The position numbers and the translations under genes were made by a program. This document shows positions 7,460 through 15,512 of a stretch of 44,313 nt of DNA, piece by piece. The notes beneath the pieces are model-generated. The model had not been told where the DNA came from. It did no database searches and saw nothing but the letters and a program-made list of their open reading frames with translations. The first letter of the stretch is position 1. Every line of letters starts with the position of its first letter. Origin of the DNA: a virus; IMG/VR virus record IMGVR_UViG_3300022939_000039, positions 1 through 44,313 of that record; one strand, written 5' to 3'.

Positions 7460-9223
7460 TCAACGTCTGACTGAAATTTCGTTGATGATTTCTTCCATAA
7501 TATCCCCTTTTCCTTCGTTATCACCCATAACGGTTTCAAATATATTCTTTTTCTGAGATAAGATATCATATATGATTCCCTCAATAGAGTTTTCAAAAAT
7601 AGGGTAGAATACTGATACGTTTGATTTTTGTCCGTATCGATAGGCTCGGTCTTCGGCTTGTGAATGGTCGGAAGGTACAAATGATAAGTCATTCATTATA
7701 ACTGCCTCAGCGGCGGTTAATGTAATTCCTACACCTGCAGCTTTTAGGTTTCCGACAAAAACTTTTATTTTGTCGTTTTCCTGAAATTGGTCAACAGAAT
7801 GTTGACGAGCAGGTTTACTCATTTTACCATCCAACTTAACTGCCGACTTACCAAAATGGTCGGTGATTTGGTTTAGGGTATCTGTAAAGTTTGTGAATAT
7901 AATTACTTTTTTTCCTTGTTCAATAATGTTTTCAGCAATCTCACAAGTTTCTTTTACTTTATTTTCTGCAATAACCTGACGAACTTTCATAAGTTTTGAA
8001 AATTGGACAGTAAGAGATTTCTTTTCACTATCGTCTTCCATCCAATCATAATACTCACCCATTAACTCTTCGTATTGTTTTGATTTTAAATTCAAATATA
8101 CTGGTGTTAAAATCTTATCAGGTAAATCTAAGATATCTTGTTTTAATCTTCGTAATACGTGTGTTTTTGTTCGGTCCCTCAATTCTAAAAGATTTGATGC
8201 TCCGTTTACATTCCATACTTTTCTACTACCCACATTAAATTGATATCCTTCACAGTAACGAATAACATACGCCATCCAATTATAAGCAACAGGAGATTCA
8301 ACTAAGTTTAGTAGGTTGTAATAGTTAATTGGTCGTGAGGTCATTGGTGTTCCTGTTAACAACCACACTTTACCAATCTTAGTAATTATATCGTTTATAA
8401 GTTTGGTTCTTTTGGCTTGAACGTTTTGAATGTAGTGTGCTTCATCAACAACTACTAAATCAAAACCTTCTTGCATTATGACCGATTCTTCTTTATTTTT
8501 TGTGTCGTGAAAGTTCTTTAATATATCATAGTTGATGATAACAAAATCTGCACTTTCCCATTTTTTACCCTCAATAATTGATATAGACTTATCAGTATAG
8601 TTTTGTATCTCCCTTTTCCAATTTATTTTTAAAGACGCTGGACACACAATCAATACTCTCTCCGCACCTGACTCTAAAGCTGCAATCACAGTAGATGTCG
8701 TCTTACCTAAACCCATATCATCAGCTAAGATGTATTTGTCGTGAGATGCTAATTTTTCAATTGCTTCTTTTTGGTGAGACAGGGGCGGACGGTGAGAGTA
8801 TCGTTCATAATCAATTGAAACGTCTTTGACTTTTTGTGTTGGTATCAATGCAACTTTAGGTAACCAAAAGTCATGTAGTTTTTGGTTTTCAAATAATTTT
8901 CCCCAAATATGAAAAGACTTGTCTTTTTCAACAAGTATCTTTTCAACATAAACTTTATCAGGTACTTTTGTGAAAAGTTTTTCTTCCATCATCTTCGTAC
9001 CAAAATAACTGTCGAGGTCAACCCACTTTCTTGCAATCTTTGGTGTTGTTTCGTAATATGAATTTATATAGTCGGCTTGTGCTCGTGTTAATTTAAAGTG
9101 TTTTTGAACTTCGCTCTTTTTCTTAATGGACATTATATAGTTATTGAACCCATCGTACTCTTCTAAAATACGTTGTGCCCTTACTTCAGGTATTTTTGAT
9201 AATTTATCTTTATTACTTTGCAT
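7460..9223 (-). CDS. SNF2-family DNA-dependent ATPase / helicase (SMARCAL1-like)
   Basis: A 587-residue superfamily 2 motor. Motif I is LADDMGLGKTTS (Lys174), motif II VVVDEAHYIQN (Asp260-Glu261), motif III WLLTGTPMTSRP, and motif VI HSQAEDRAYRYGQ near residue 525. The order Q-motif (SHQKEAIEKL), DEAH, LTGTP and the RxxRxGQ box define the SNF2 family; the short, compact form resembles SMARCAL1-type annealing helicases. Such enzymes remodel forks and recombination intermediates using ATP. In T4 the unrelated-in-detail UvsW helicase has this role, and no UvsW is seen here, so substitution is plausible but unproven. It has its own sigma70-like promoter (9238-9266, minus) and no late heptamer in the gene's orientation, matching a replication-stage gene. 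Confidence 0.92.
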   Translation of the reverse strand: MQSNKDKLSKIPEVRAQRILEEYDGFNNYIMSIKKKSEVQKHFKLTRAQADYINSYYETTPKIARKWVDLDSYFGTKMMEEKLFTKVPDKVYVEKILVEKDKSFHIWGKLFENQKLHDFWLPKVALIPTQKVKDVSIDYERYSHRPPLSHQKEAIEKLASHDKYILADDMGLGKTTSTVIAALESGAERVLIVCPASLKINWKREIQNYTDKSISIIEGKKWESADFVIINYDILKNFHDTKNKEESVIMQEGFDLVVVDEAHYIQNVQAKRTKLINDIITKIGKVWLLTGTPMTSRPINYYNLLNLVESPVAYNWMAYVIRYCEGYQFNVGSRKVWNVNGASNLLELRDRTKTHVLRRLKQDILDLPDKILTPVYLNLKSKQYEELMGEYYDWMEDDSEKKSLTVQFSKLMKVRQVIAENKVKETCEIAENIIEQGKKVIIFTNFTDTLNQITDHFGKSAVKLDGKMSKPARQHSVDQFQENDKIKVFVGNLKAAGVGITLTAAEAVIMNDLSFVPSDHSQAEDRAYRYGQKSNVSVFYPIFENSIEGIIYDILSQKKNIFETVMGDNEGKGDIMEEIINEISVRR

Positions 9224-9230
9224 AGCGAAA

Positions 9231-9263
9231 TATTTATAATATAACTATAATCAAACTATTTAT
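9231..9263 (+). promoter_or_regulatory. Two putative late promoter heptamers before gp14-like gene
   Basis: TATTTAT occurs at 9231-9237 and 9257-9263 in the 46-base divergent gap. The first is 32 bases and the second only 6 bases before the ATG at 9270. If the second is a -10-type element the transcript would be almost leaderless; the first would give a leader of about 25 bases. Which is used cannot be decided from the sequence. Confidence 0.45.
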
Positions 9264-9266
9264 CAA
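9238..9266 (-). promoter_or_regulatory. Sigma70-like promoter of SNF2 helicase gene
   Basis: On the minus strand TTGATA (9266-9261), a 17-base spacer and TATATT (9243-9238) are followed after 14 bases by the ATG at 9223. The start point near 9231 would leave a leader under 10 bases. It shares the TTGA-17-TAtATT form with the gp43 and gp32 promoters. Confidence 0.5.
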
Positions 9267-9269
9267 CAT

Positions 9270-9785
9270 ATGAGTAATAGAAAGGTACCAATAACGAGAT
9301 TAGAAAAGTTTTTCGGGTCTGAAGATTTTGCATTAGAGCAAGAGATGGGACGTGAATGGCTTGAGGGCGATATGAACTTTACCTTAGTATTGTATCGTGT
9401 AGACCGTCAAAAAACTAAGACGGATGATGTATATGGTGAGACTGAAGAAGATGGTATTAAGTTTTTACCACCTGTAGAGTTTAGAGGTTATGTAACTATT
9501 GAACAACCTGAAAACCAAGACTATGCCAATTCTCGTATGAGTCAAATGGAACCTGGTAATTTAAAGGTCGGTGTATATCAAAACGCTTTGGATGAATTAG
9601 GTATTGATATTTCATATGGTGATTACATTGGGTATTACGAAACAGAAAAAAGAGTTAGATATTATTCAGTAGTTAATGACGGTCGTGTTGTCAGCGACAA
9701 TAAACATACTTACGGTGGTTACAAACCTTTCTATAGAAGTATTGTGGCTGCACCTGTTAATGATGGTGAGTTCAGAGGAATATAA
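9270..9785 (+). CDS. Probable neck protein gp14-like
   Basis: This 171-residue protein is the first of a head-tail connector pair before the sheath gene. The segment DDVYGETEEDGIKFLPPVEF and a later IDISYGDYIGYYETEKRVRYYSV resemble the gp14 layout seen in T4 (a D-x-x-x-GE segment, a central strand pair, then a 'GD.I.y......y.V' strand pair). The similarity is one of pattern only and is moderate. Position supports it: T4 order is 13, 14, 15, then 18, and here gp15-like and gp18 follow. T4 gp14 is longer (256 residues). It would form the gate that closes the filled head. An alternative is a head-closure protein of another family. The next ORF starts 12 bases after the stop, in the same operon. 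Confidence 0.55.
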   Translation: MSNRKVPITRLEKFFGSEDFALEQEMGREWLEGDMNFTLVLYRVDRQKTKTDDVYGETEEDGIKFLPPVEFRGYVTIEQPENQDYANSRMSQMEPGNLKVGVYQNALDELGIDISYGDYIGYYETEKRVRYYSVVNDGRVVSDNKHTYGGYKPFYRSIVAAPVNDGEFRGI

Positions 9786-9797
9786 ATAAATTAAATA

Positions 9798-10838
9798 ATG
9801 GCATTACCTAAAAAAATTAAAAAACATCTTCCATTAGAACCTGAAAAAATTCTTTTACAAAGAAGGGAAGAGTTGTTAGAACAAATTCAAGAAGATGGTA
9901 CATACCTACCTAAATCAATATTACATGCTGATTTGGACCGTGGAATGTTAGATTTCGTAAAGGAAAATTTAGAGACGACTGTTAGTGGTAAAAAGATACC
10001 AACGATTGATTTAATCATTACAACACAGAATTGGGCTCAGTTTACAGAGAGTTGGAACTTCCAAGATTTGGATAAAAATATTAAACCACCATTTGTTGCC
10101 ACAGTTAGAAATCCTGATGTAAAGTTTGGAACCAATCCATCATTACAATATACGATACCAAATAGAAAACAATTTTATTACGCCAAAGTTCCGACATGGG
10201 ATGGTCAAAGAAAAGGTATTGATATCTATAAAATACCTCAACCCGTTCCTGTAGATATTACTTACAATGTAAAAATATTTTGTAATAAGATGAGACACCT
10301 AAATGAATTTAACAAAAAAGTTTTACAAACATTTAGCTCTCGTCAAGCATATACTGAAATTAAAGGACACTACATACCTATCATATTAAACAACTCATCT
10401 GATGAGTCTGTTTTAGATATTGAAAAAAGAAAGTACTATGTTCAGAATTATGAATTTTTAATGATGGGATTCTTAATGGATGAAGAAGAGTTTGAGGTGT
10501 CACCTGCAATTTCAAGAACCGCAACATTTTTAGAGGTCGATACTTTTAATGTTAAAAGAAGAGTTAAGAAAGAACCTGCAAACCCTACTAATTTTGATTT
10601 AAACATTGTTTTTCCTCAGGGTATTACAGAGTTGTCTGAAACATATAGATATGAAGTAGACTTATCTATTATAGAAACTGATAATGTTGACAGTTATTCT
10701 GTTTATATAAATAACAACTACATTGGTGATGATGTTAGTGTTATTAAAATATCAACTAACGATGTTATTAGAATTGAAGTCGTAAAAAATGATGTCACTA
10801 AAGATTCTAACTTACTGACTAAAGCACGTCTTCTTTAA
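9798..10838 (+). CDS. Probable tail terminator / sheath stabiliser gp15-like
   Basis: A 346-residue protein immediately before the sheath locus. The core (about residues 90-250) contains VPVDITYNVKIFCNKMRHLN, QTFSSRQAYTEIKGHYIPII and KRKYYVQNYEFLMMGFLMDE. This pattern, a strand 'I.YnvkIf....hlnefn..vLq.F..r.', a short linker and a final 'y....fe.....w', matches the T4 gp15 family that caps the tail tube and sheath and docks the neck. T4 gp15 has 272 residues. The extra length is a C-terminal beta-rich tail after about residue 262 with YRYEVDLSIIETDNVDSYSV, resembling a small Ig-like module. Gene order (before gp18) agrees. The stop codon abuts a convergent minus-strand mini-gene. Confidence 0.6.
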   Translation: MALPKKIKKHLPLEPEKILLQRREELLEQIQEDGTYLPKSILHADLDRGMLDFVKENLETTVSGKKIPTIDLIITTQNWAQFTESWNFQDLDKNIKPPFVATVRNPDVKFGTNPSLQYTIPNRKQFYYAKVPTWDGQRKGIDIYKIPQPVPVDITYNVKIFCNKMRHLNEFNKKVLQTFSSRQAYTEIKGHYIPIILNNSSDESVLDIEKRKYYVQNYEFLMMGFLMDEEEFEVSPAISRTATFLEVDTFNVKRRVKKEPANPTNFDLNIVFPQGITELSETYRYEVDLSIIETDNVDSYSVYINNNYIGDDVSVIKISTNDVIRIEVVKNDVTKDSNLLTKARLL

Positions 10839-10988
10839 TTATTCACCGTAGATGTCTGTCACTTCTTGACAGTTTTCTTCTATCAACTTTTCTAAGAACT
10901 TATAGATTTTCAAACCGTTTTTCTCACAGTGTTTTTTTAGTAGTTCGTGAGACTTTGGTGAAATTTTTATGTTTTTTATTTTACTCAT
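10839..10988 (-). CDS. 49-residue probable ribbon-helix-helix DNA-binding protein
   Basis: A minus-strand ORF of 50 codons, ATG at 10988 to TAA ending at 10839, directly abutting the gp15-like stop at 10838. The protein begins MSKIKNIKISPKSHELLKKH and continues with CEKNGLKIYKFLEKLIEENC. A short basic beta strand (IKNIKIS) followed by two helices (SHELLKKHCEKNG and KIYKFLEKLIEE) is the ribbon-helix-helix layout of Arc/MetJ/CopG-type repressors, which bind DNA as dimers. Family assignment is by pattern. It is the only gene opposed to its neighbours between the connector genes and the sheath, so it may regulate the adjacent sheath promoter. A minus-strand late heptamer lies 50 bases upstream (11039-11045). 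Confidence 0.7.
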   Translation of the reverse strand: MSKIKNIKISPKSHELLKKHCEKNGLKIYKFLEKLIEENCQEVTDIYGE

Positions 10989-11038
10989 CGGTGTTTTTTT
11001 AAAAGGTAGAAAAAAGGTAGACTTTTTTCCTACTCCTA

Positions 11039-11045
11039 ATAAATA
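11039..11045 (-). promoter_or_regulatory. Minus-strand TATTTAT copy upstream of mini-gene
   Basis: TATTTAT on the minus strand, 50 bases before the ATG at 10988 and 37 bases from the divergent sheath heptamer at 11083. The longer spacing makes it less certain than other copies. The intervening sequence carries short direct repeats of GGTAGA (within 11005-11021) of unknown role. Confidence 0.35.
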
Positions 11046-11082
11046 TAGCGGTGTAATAATAGTTTTTTGACTTTTTCCGTAA

Positions 11083-11089
11083 TATTTAT
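11083..11089 (+). promoter_or_regulatory. Putative late promoter heptamer before tail sheath gene
   Basis: TATTTAT lies 32 bases before the sheath ATG at 11122. The leader is A-rich with no Shine-Dalgarno. The 32-37 base spacing recurs at 9231, 15469 and 35277, forming a second spacing class beside the 13-15 base class. Confidence 0.5.
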
Positions 11090-11121
11090 CTAAAAAATAA
11101 AACTTAAGAAATTATTTAACA

Positions 11122-14100
11122 ATGGCGACAGCAAACAAAGTATTCGTTTCTCCAGGTGTTTATACATCTGAAAGAGATTTAAGTTTTGTAGCACAAAGTG
11201 TCGGTGTAACAACATTAGGTATTGTAGGTGAAACTCTTTCGGGTCCAGCATTTGAGCCGATTTTCATCTCAAACTTTGATGAATACCAAGCATACTTTGG
11301 TGGTACAAATCCAACAAAATTTGTCAACACCCAAATTCCTAAGTACGAAGCAGCGTATATCGCTAAAGCTTATTTACAACAATCTAACCAATTGTTTGTA
11401 ACAAGAGTACTTGGTTTATCGGGTTACGACGCAGGACCTTCATGGTCAATTACGACAGTAGGTAATTTAGATAGTACAGGTATGACTGCAACTGATGTTT
11501 TAGGTCCATATGAAGTTACATTTACAGGAACTTCAGGAACTACAACAAGTATTGAGGTTACTGACTATTCAAACTTACCTTCAATTATTCAAGACGTTAT
11601 AACTACTACGTACACAACATATACTGGTGGTGACTCTACTATATTAGGTGATATGGAGGGTTATCTATATGGTGAGATAGTAGAACAAGCATCTTCAGGT
11701 TCCACAGGTTATTACTGGGGAGCGGTAAGTGCTGATACATACGCAAGTGTTAGTGCTGCAACCCCTTCAACATACACTGCAAGTACTAACGTATTTGAAG
11801 TAGATGATATTCGTTTTGAAGATAACGATTTAGATGACTCAACTAATGACCCTTGGTACTATTCATTATTTAGTGAATCTAGTGATGTATATAGTGGTTC
11901 GGGATTTGGTATGATTGTAACTGAATTAAACAACACAGGTGGTTTAATATATACAGGAACTGCAGAAGTATATGTTACTACATACTCAGGTACACCTATT
12001 GCGGAGTACCATGATTTAGTAGTTGCAACTTTACGTTCTAGAGGTATTGCAACATATTCAAATGATGATGGTCCTGTATATGAGGTATCAGGATTAACCG
12101 ATGCGTCTATTGATTCATCAGGTCCATACTCGGCAATCACTAAAAATCCATTTGCAACATTCGCAATTGATGCAACTGCAATTGATGGTGATACATTTAC
12201 GTTTAAAACATCGTTTAACATATCAAGTTCAAATTACATATCTAAAGTATTTGGTAAATCAAACTTTGCTAAACCTCGTACCGATGTACCTTTATTCTTA
12301 GAAGAAGATTACCATTCAATGTTAAACATTGGTTATAGAAAAGGTAAAATTAGAGGTCTTAACACTTCATTTTTATCTTTAGAAGGTGCAAGAACTGACA
12401 CTAACAATACAGGTATTGGTTGGTACTTAGACCGTTACCAAACACCTGAAACTCCATATGTTGTTTCAGAACTTAGAGGTAGTAAGGTTTACGATATGTT
12501 TAAATTTATTACAGTATCTGACGGTAATTCAGCAAACAGAGAGGTAAAAATTTCAATTATCAATATTTCATTTAATAATGGAACTTTTGATGTTGTTGTT
12601 CGTGACTTCTTTGATACTGACGCTAATCCTGTGGTAATTGAAAAATTCACTAACTGTACAATGGACCCAGGTCAAAATAGTTTTGTCGCTAAGAAGATAG
12701 GTACAGCTAACGGTGATTTCGAATTAAAATCTAAATTTATCATGTTAGAGATGAATGAAGATGCACCAATCGATTCATTACCTTGTGGTTTCCGTGGATA
12801 TTTAACAAGACAATATTCAGGTGCTAAATCACCATTCTTAGAATATAAGACAGAGTATTACACACCAGGTCAAGTTATCTTTAACCCACCGTTTGGTAGT
12901 TCAACAGGAACTGATAATGAAACAAGGTCAGGTGGTGATAAGGTTAGAAAAACTTACTTAGGTATTTCTAATACTATGGGTATTGATTATGACTTCTTTA
13001 ATTATAAAGGTAAACAAAATCCAACAGACTTAGAAACGGCTACTGAGTCAACATCATGGGCATACTTAACAAAAGGTTTCCACATGGATTCAGGAGCAAC
13101 AGTTGTTACAATCCCTGATGGTTACACAACATCAGGTCAGTCGGCATTTGAAGTTGGTGTTGCACAGTTTAGAACTGAACCAACTGATGAGTCAAGTCCA
13201 TATTACAAATTAAACTCACGTAAATTTACAATCGCACCTTCAGGTGGTTTTGATGGATGGGACATCTATAGAGAGTACAGAACTAACGGTGATAGATATC
13301 AGTTAGGTGCTGCTGGTTATAGAGCAGGTGCTGCACCGTCTATTACTTATCCAACATCAACAGGTTGGGGAGCGTTTAAACAAATTACAGGTCCTGACCA
13401 GTTAACGTGGGGTAACACTGACTACTATTCTTACTTATGGGGTCAGTATACATTCAAAAACCCTGAAGCGGTTAACATTAATGTATTCACAACACCAGGT
13501 GTTGATTATGTAAATAATTCAAACCTTGTTGAAGAAGCTATTGATATGGTTGAGACGGACAGAGCAGATTCAATCTATATCTGTACAACTCCTGACTACA
13601 AAATGTTTGTACCAACTTTAGGTGATTTTGACACTAACTTCATTTATCCTGAAGAAGCGGTTGACAACTTAGAAGAAACAGATATTGATTCTAACTACAC
13701 AGCAACTTACTACCCATGGATTTTAACAAGAGATTCAGTTAATAACACTCAAATCTACATTCCACCAACTGCGGAGGTTGTTAGAAACTTAGCGTTAACT
13801 GATAACATCGCGTTCCCATGGTTCGCTTCAGCGGGTTACACAAGAGGTTTAGTAAACGGTGTTAAAGCACGTAAGAAATTAACTCAAGAAGACAGAGATA
13901 TCTTGTATAAGGGTAGATTAAACCCAATCGCAACCTTCTCAGATGTGGGTACAGTGATTTGGGGTAACAAAACTCTACAGGTTAGAGAATCTGCACTTGA
14001 CAGAATAAACGTAAGAAGATTGTTACTACAAGCTCGTAAACTGATTTCAGCAGTAGCTGTTAGATTGTTGTTCGAACAGAATGACGAACAAGTTAGACAA

Positions 14101-14310
14101 GAGTTCTTAGATTCAGTTAACCCAATCTTGGATGGTATCAGAAGAGACAGAGGTTTGATTGACTTTAGAGTAACAGTTTCTAACACACCTGAGGATTTAG
14201 ACTCTAATACATTAACAGGTAAGATTTACTTGAAACCGACAAGAGCACTTGAATTCATTGATATTGAATTCTTAATTACTCCGACAGGTGCATCATTTGA
14301 GGATATTTAA
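11122..14310 (+). CDS. 18: Contractile tail sheath protein gp18-like (enlarged)
   Basis: A 1062-residue sheath subunit; T4 gp18 has 659. The N-terminus, ANKVFVSPGVYTSERDLSFV, is the sheath start that threads into neighbouring subunits. The C-terminal third contains AFPWFASAGYTRGLVNGVKA, then NVRRLLLQARKLISAVAVRL and FLDSVNPILDGIRRDRGLID, and ends with LITPTGASFEDI; this is the conserved helical core shared by contractile sheaths. The excess over T4 lies mainly between about residues 115 and 400, a Thr/Ser/Tyr/Gly-rich beta stretch that probably forms extra domains on the outside of the tail. The gene is followed by a hairpin (14331-14355) and has a late heptamer upstream. Identity is secure; the insert's role is not known. 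Confidence 0.95.
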   Translation: MATANKVFVSPGVYTSERDLSFVAQSVGVTTLGIVGETLSGPAFEPIFISNFDEYQAYFGGTNPTKFVNTQIPKYEAAYIAKAYLQQSNQLFVTRVLGLSGYDAGPSWSITTVGNLDSTGMTATDVLGPYEVTFTGTSGTTTSIEVTDYSNLPSIIQDVITTTYTTYTGGDSTILGDMEGYLYGEIVEQASSGSTGYYWGAVSADTYASVSAATPSTYTASTNVFEVDDIRFEDNDLDDSTNDPWYYSLFSESSDVYSGSGFGMIVTELNNTGGLIYTGTAEVYVTTYSGTPIAEYHDLVVATLRSRGIATYSNDDGPVYEVSGLTDASIDSSGPYSAITKNPFATFAIDATAIDGDTFTFKTSFNISSSNYISKVFGKSNFAKPRTDVPLFLEEDYHSMLNIGYRKGKIRGLNTSFLSLEGARTDTNNTGIGWYLDRYQTPETPYVVSELRGSKVYDMFKFITVSDGNSANREVKISIINISFNNGTFDVVVRDFFDTDANPVVIEKFTNCTMDPGQNSFVAKKIGTANGDFELKSKFIMLEMNEDAPIDSLPCGFRGYLTRQYSGAKSPFLEYKTEYYTPGQVIFNPPFGSSTGTDNETRSGGDKVRKTYLGISNTMGIDYDFFNYKGKQNPTDLETATESTSWAYLTKGFHMDSGATVVTIPDGYTTSGQSAFEVGVAQFRTEPTDESSPYYKLNSRKFTIAPSGGFDGWDIYREYRTNGDRYQLGAAGYRAGAAPSITYPTSTGWGAFKQITGPDQLTWGNTDYYSYLWGQYTFKNPEAVNINVFTTPGVDYVNNSNLVEEAIDMVETDRADSIYICTTPDYKMFVPTLGDFDTNFIYPEEAVDNLEETDIDSNYTATYYPWILTRDSVNNTQIYIPPTAEVVRNLALTDNIAFPWFASAGYTRGLVNGVKARKKLTQEDRDILYKGRLNPIATFSDVGTVIWGNKTLQVRESALDRINVRRLLLQARKLISAVAVRLLFEQNDEQVRQEFLDSVNPILDGIRRDRGLIDFRVTVSNTPEDLDSNTLTGKIYLKPTRALEFIDIEFLITPTGASFEDI

Positions 14311-14320
14311 TCACTCATTA

Positions 14321-14327
14321 TATTTAT
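14321..14327 (+). promoter_or_regulatory. Putative late promoter heptamer downstream of sheath gene
   Basis: TATTTAT (in the extended form TATATTTAT) lies 11 bases after the sheath stop codon. It would start a transcript for the 47-residue and HAD genes. The hairpin at 14331-14355 would then sit at or near the 5' end of that mRNA. Confidence 0.45.
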
Positions 14328-14330
14328 AAT

Positions 14331-14355
14331 ATGGGGACTACGATGTGGTCCCCAT
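14331..14355 (+). terminator. GC-rich hairpin after sheath gene
   Basis: ATGGGGAC (14331-14338), a 9-base loop and GTCCCCAT (14348-14355) make a perfect 8-bp stem, the most GC-rich hairpin in the area. The following sequence (tagcctttatt) has only a weak T run, so it may be a weak terminator, a 3'-end protector for sheath mRNA, or a 5' stabiliser of the next transcript. The ATG inside the stem is not used as a start in this annotation. Confidence 0.5.
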
Positions 14356-14390
14356 TAGCCTTTATTAAACGTTTAAATAAATATACAAAC

Positions 14391-14534
14391 ATGGAATTCA
14401 CAAAGAAAACTCTTAACGAAACATTAGATGTAAAATCTAATGGTAAAAAATCTTTTTCAGAAAAACCACAAAACATTGTTATTTCTGAATCACAATTAGA
14501 AAGATTAATTGAAAAACTAAACTCAACAAAATAA
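14391..14534 (+). CDS. 47-residue small protein with ISESQLERLIE motif
   Basis: I chose the ATG at 14391 because the in-frame ATG at 14331 lies in the stem of a hairpin, while 14391 follows a normal A-rich leader (tatacaaac). The protein starts MEFTKKTLNETLDVKS and ends with QNIVISESQLERLIEKLN. It is mostly charged and helical. Short 'ISESQLERLIE'-type helices recur in small proteins of large marine phages; their function is not known to me. The stop overlaps the ATG of the HAD gene (taATG), so the two are coupled and probably work together. It may be an assembly tag, a targeting peptide carrier or an adaptor for the HAD protein. No function can be claimed. Confidence 0.55.
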   Translation: MEFTKKTLNETLDVKSNGKKSFSEKPQNIVISESQLERLIEKLNSTK

Positions 14535-15385
14535 TGTCGATTAAAAGAATCATCAGAGAATTTTACGAAGAAAAACAACTTCGTGAAGGATTTGACCCTG
14601 AAGGTAGTCCTGATTTAAAATACTATGCTTTTGATTGGGACGATAACATCGTAACGATGCCCACTCAAATCATTGTTTTAACGGAAGATGACCAAGAAAT
14701 GGGGATGTCTACTGAGGATTTTGCAGACTACCGAGGGTTGATTGGTAAAGAACCTTTTGAATACAACGGTGAAATGATTGTTGGTTATGCTAATGACCCT
14801 TATAGAAATTTTGGGGTACAAGGTGATAAAGCATTCATTATTGATTCTATGATGGCATCTGTTGGTCCTTCATGGGATGATTTTGTTGAATGTATTAACG
14901 GTGGTTCAATCTTTGCAATTATTACTGCAAGAGGACATACACCGTCAGTATTAAGAGATGCAATATATAATTATATTGTGACCGACCATAACGGTATCAG
15001 TAAAGAAATATTGGTACAAAACTTAATAAAATACCGTAATATGGTGGGTGACACTGAAAAGGATATCCAAATTATGATTAATGACTATTTGGACCTTTGT
15101 AAATATTATCCTGTAACATACGGGGAGGGGTCAGCATCAAACCCTGAAGAAGGGAAGATTAAAGCACTAAGAGAGTTTATTGCTTATGTAAAAGAGATGA
15201 GTGAAATACTTGGAAAAAGAGCGTTCCTTAAAAATGATGTAAAAAATAATTTCGTACCGATGATTGGGTTTTCAGATGACGACCCAGGAAATGTGGAAAA
15301 AATCAAAGCATTTTTAGATTCAGAGTACGAAGATAAACCAGTAAGAACCTATTTAACTAAAGGAGGAGATAAACAAGAAATTTAA
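14534..15385 (+). CDS. HAD-superfamily phosphatase-like protein
   Basis: A 283-residue protein with HAD hydrolase motifs: motif I AFDWDDNIVTMPT (nucleophile in the DWDDN segment, about residues 33-37), motif II AIITARGHTPSVL (about residues 132-144), and motif IV IGFSDDDPGNVEK near residue 248. HAD enzymes remove phosphate from small molecules, proteins or nucleic acid ends through an aspartyl-phosphate. The substrate cannot be read from the sequence; T4 Pnkp's 3'-phosphatase is a HAD domain, but no kinase domain is seen here. Residues 1-20 (MSIKRIIREFYEEKQLREGF) form a basic amphipathic helix before the catalytic domain, similar in style to the leaders of other late non-structural genes in the window. 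It sits between sheath and tube genes, in a late operon. Confidence 0.8.
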   Translation: MSIKRIIREFYEEKQLREGFDPEGSPDLKYYAFDWDDNIVTMPTQIIVLTEDDQEMGMSTEDFADYRGLIGKEPFEYNGEMIVGYANDPYRNFGVQGDKAFIIDSMMASVGPSWDDFVECINGGSIFAIITARGHTPSVLRDAIYNYIVTDHNGISKEILVQNLIKYRNMVGDTEKDIQIMINDYLDLCKYYPVTYGEGSASNPEEGKIKALREFIAYVKEMSEILGKRAFLKNDVKNNFVPMIGFSDDDPGNVEKIKAFLDSEYEDKPVRTYLTKGGDKQEI

Positions 15386-15468
15386 ATTATTTTAACTAGT
15401 TTTTATTTTCTTCTAGTGGAACTTACCGAAAAATAATAAAAAGTAAATAGAAAAACTTTTGTAGTTGA

Positions 15469-15475
15469 TATTTAT
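15469..15475 (+). promoter_or_regulatory. Putative late promoter heptamer before tail tube gene
   Basis: TATTTAT lies 37 bases before the ATG at 15513. The 127-base gap 15386-15512 holds this motif and an A-rich leader without Shine-Dalgarno; nothing else was recognised in it. Confidence 0.5.
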
Positions 15476-15512
15476 TATAAAATAAACATAAGAACAGAAA
15501 AACCAAAATACT

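Noticed and set aside
9270-9785. Firm assignment as T4 gp14
   Set aside because: Only a loose pattern match and gene order support it; kept as probable, without a gene symbol.
14331-14390. Upstream in-frame ATG of the 47-residue gene
   Set aside because: The ATG is part of a GC-rich hairpin stem, and the 20 extra residues do not look protein-like; 14391 has a normal A-rich start context.
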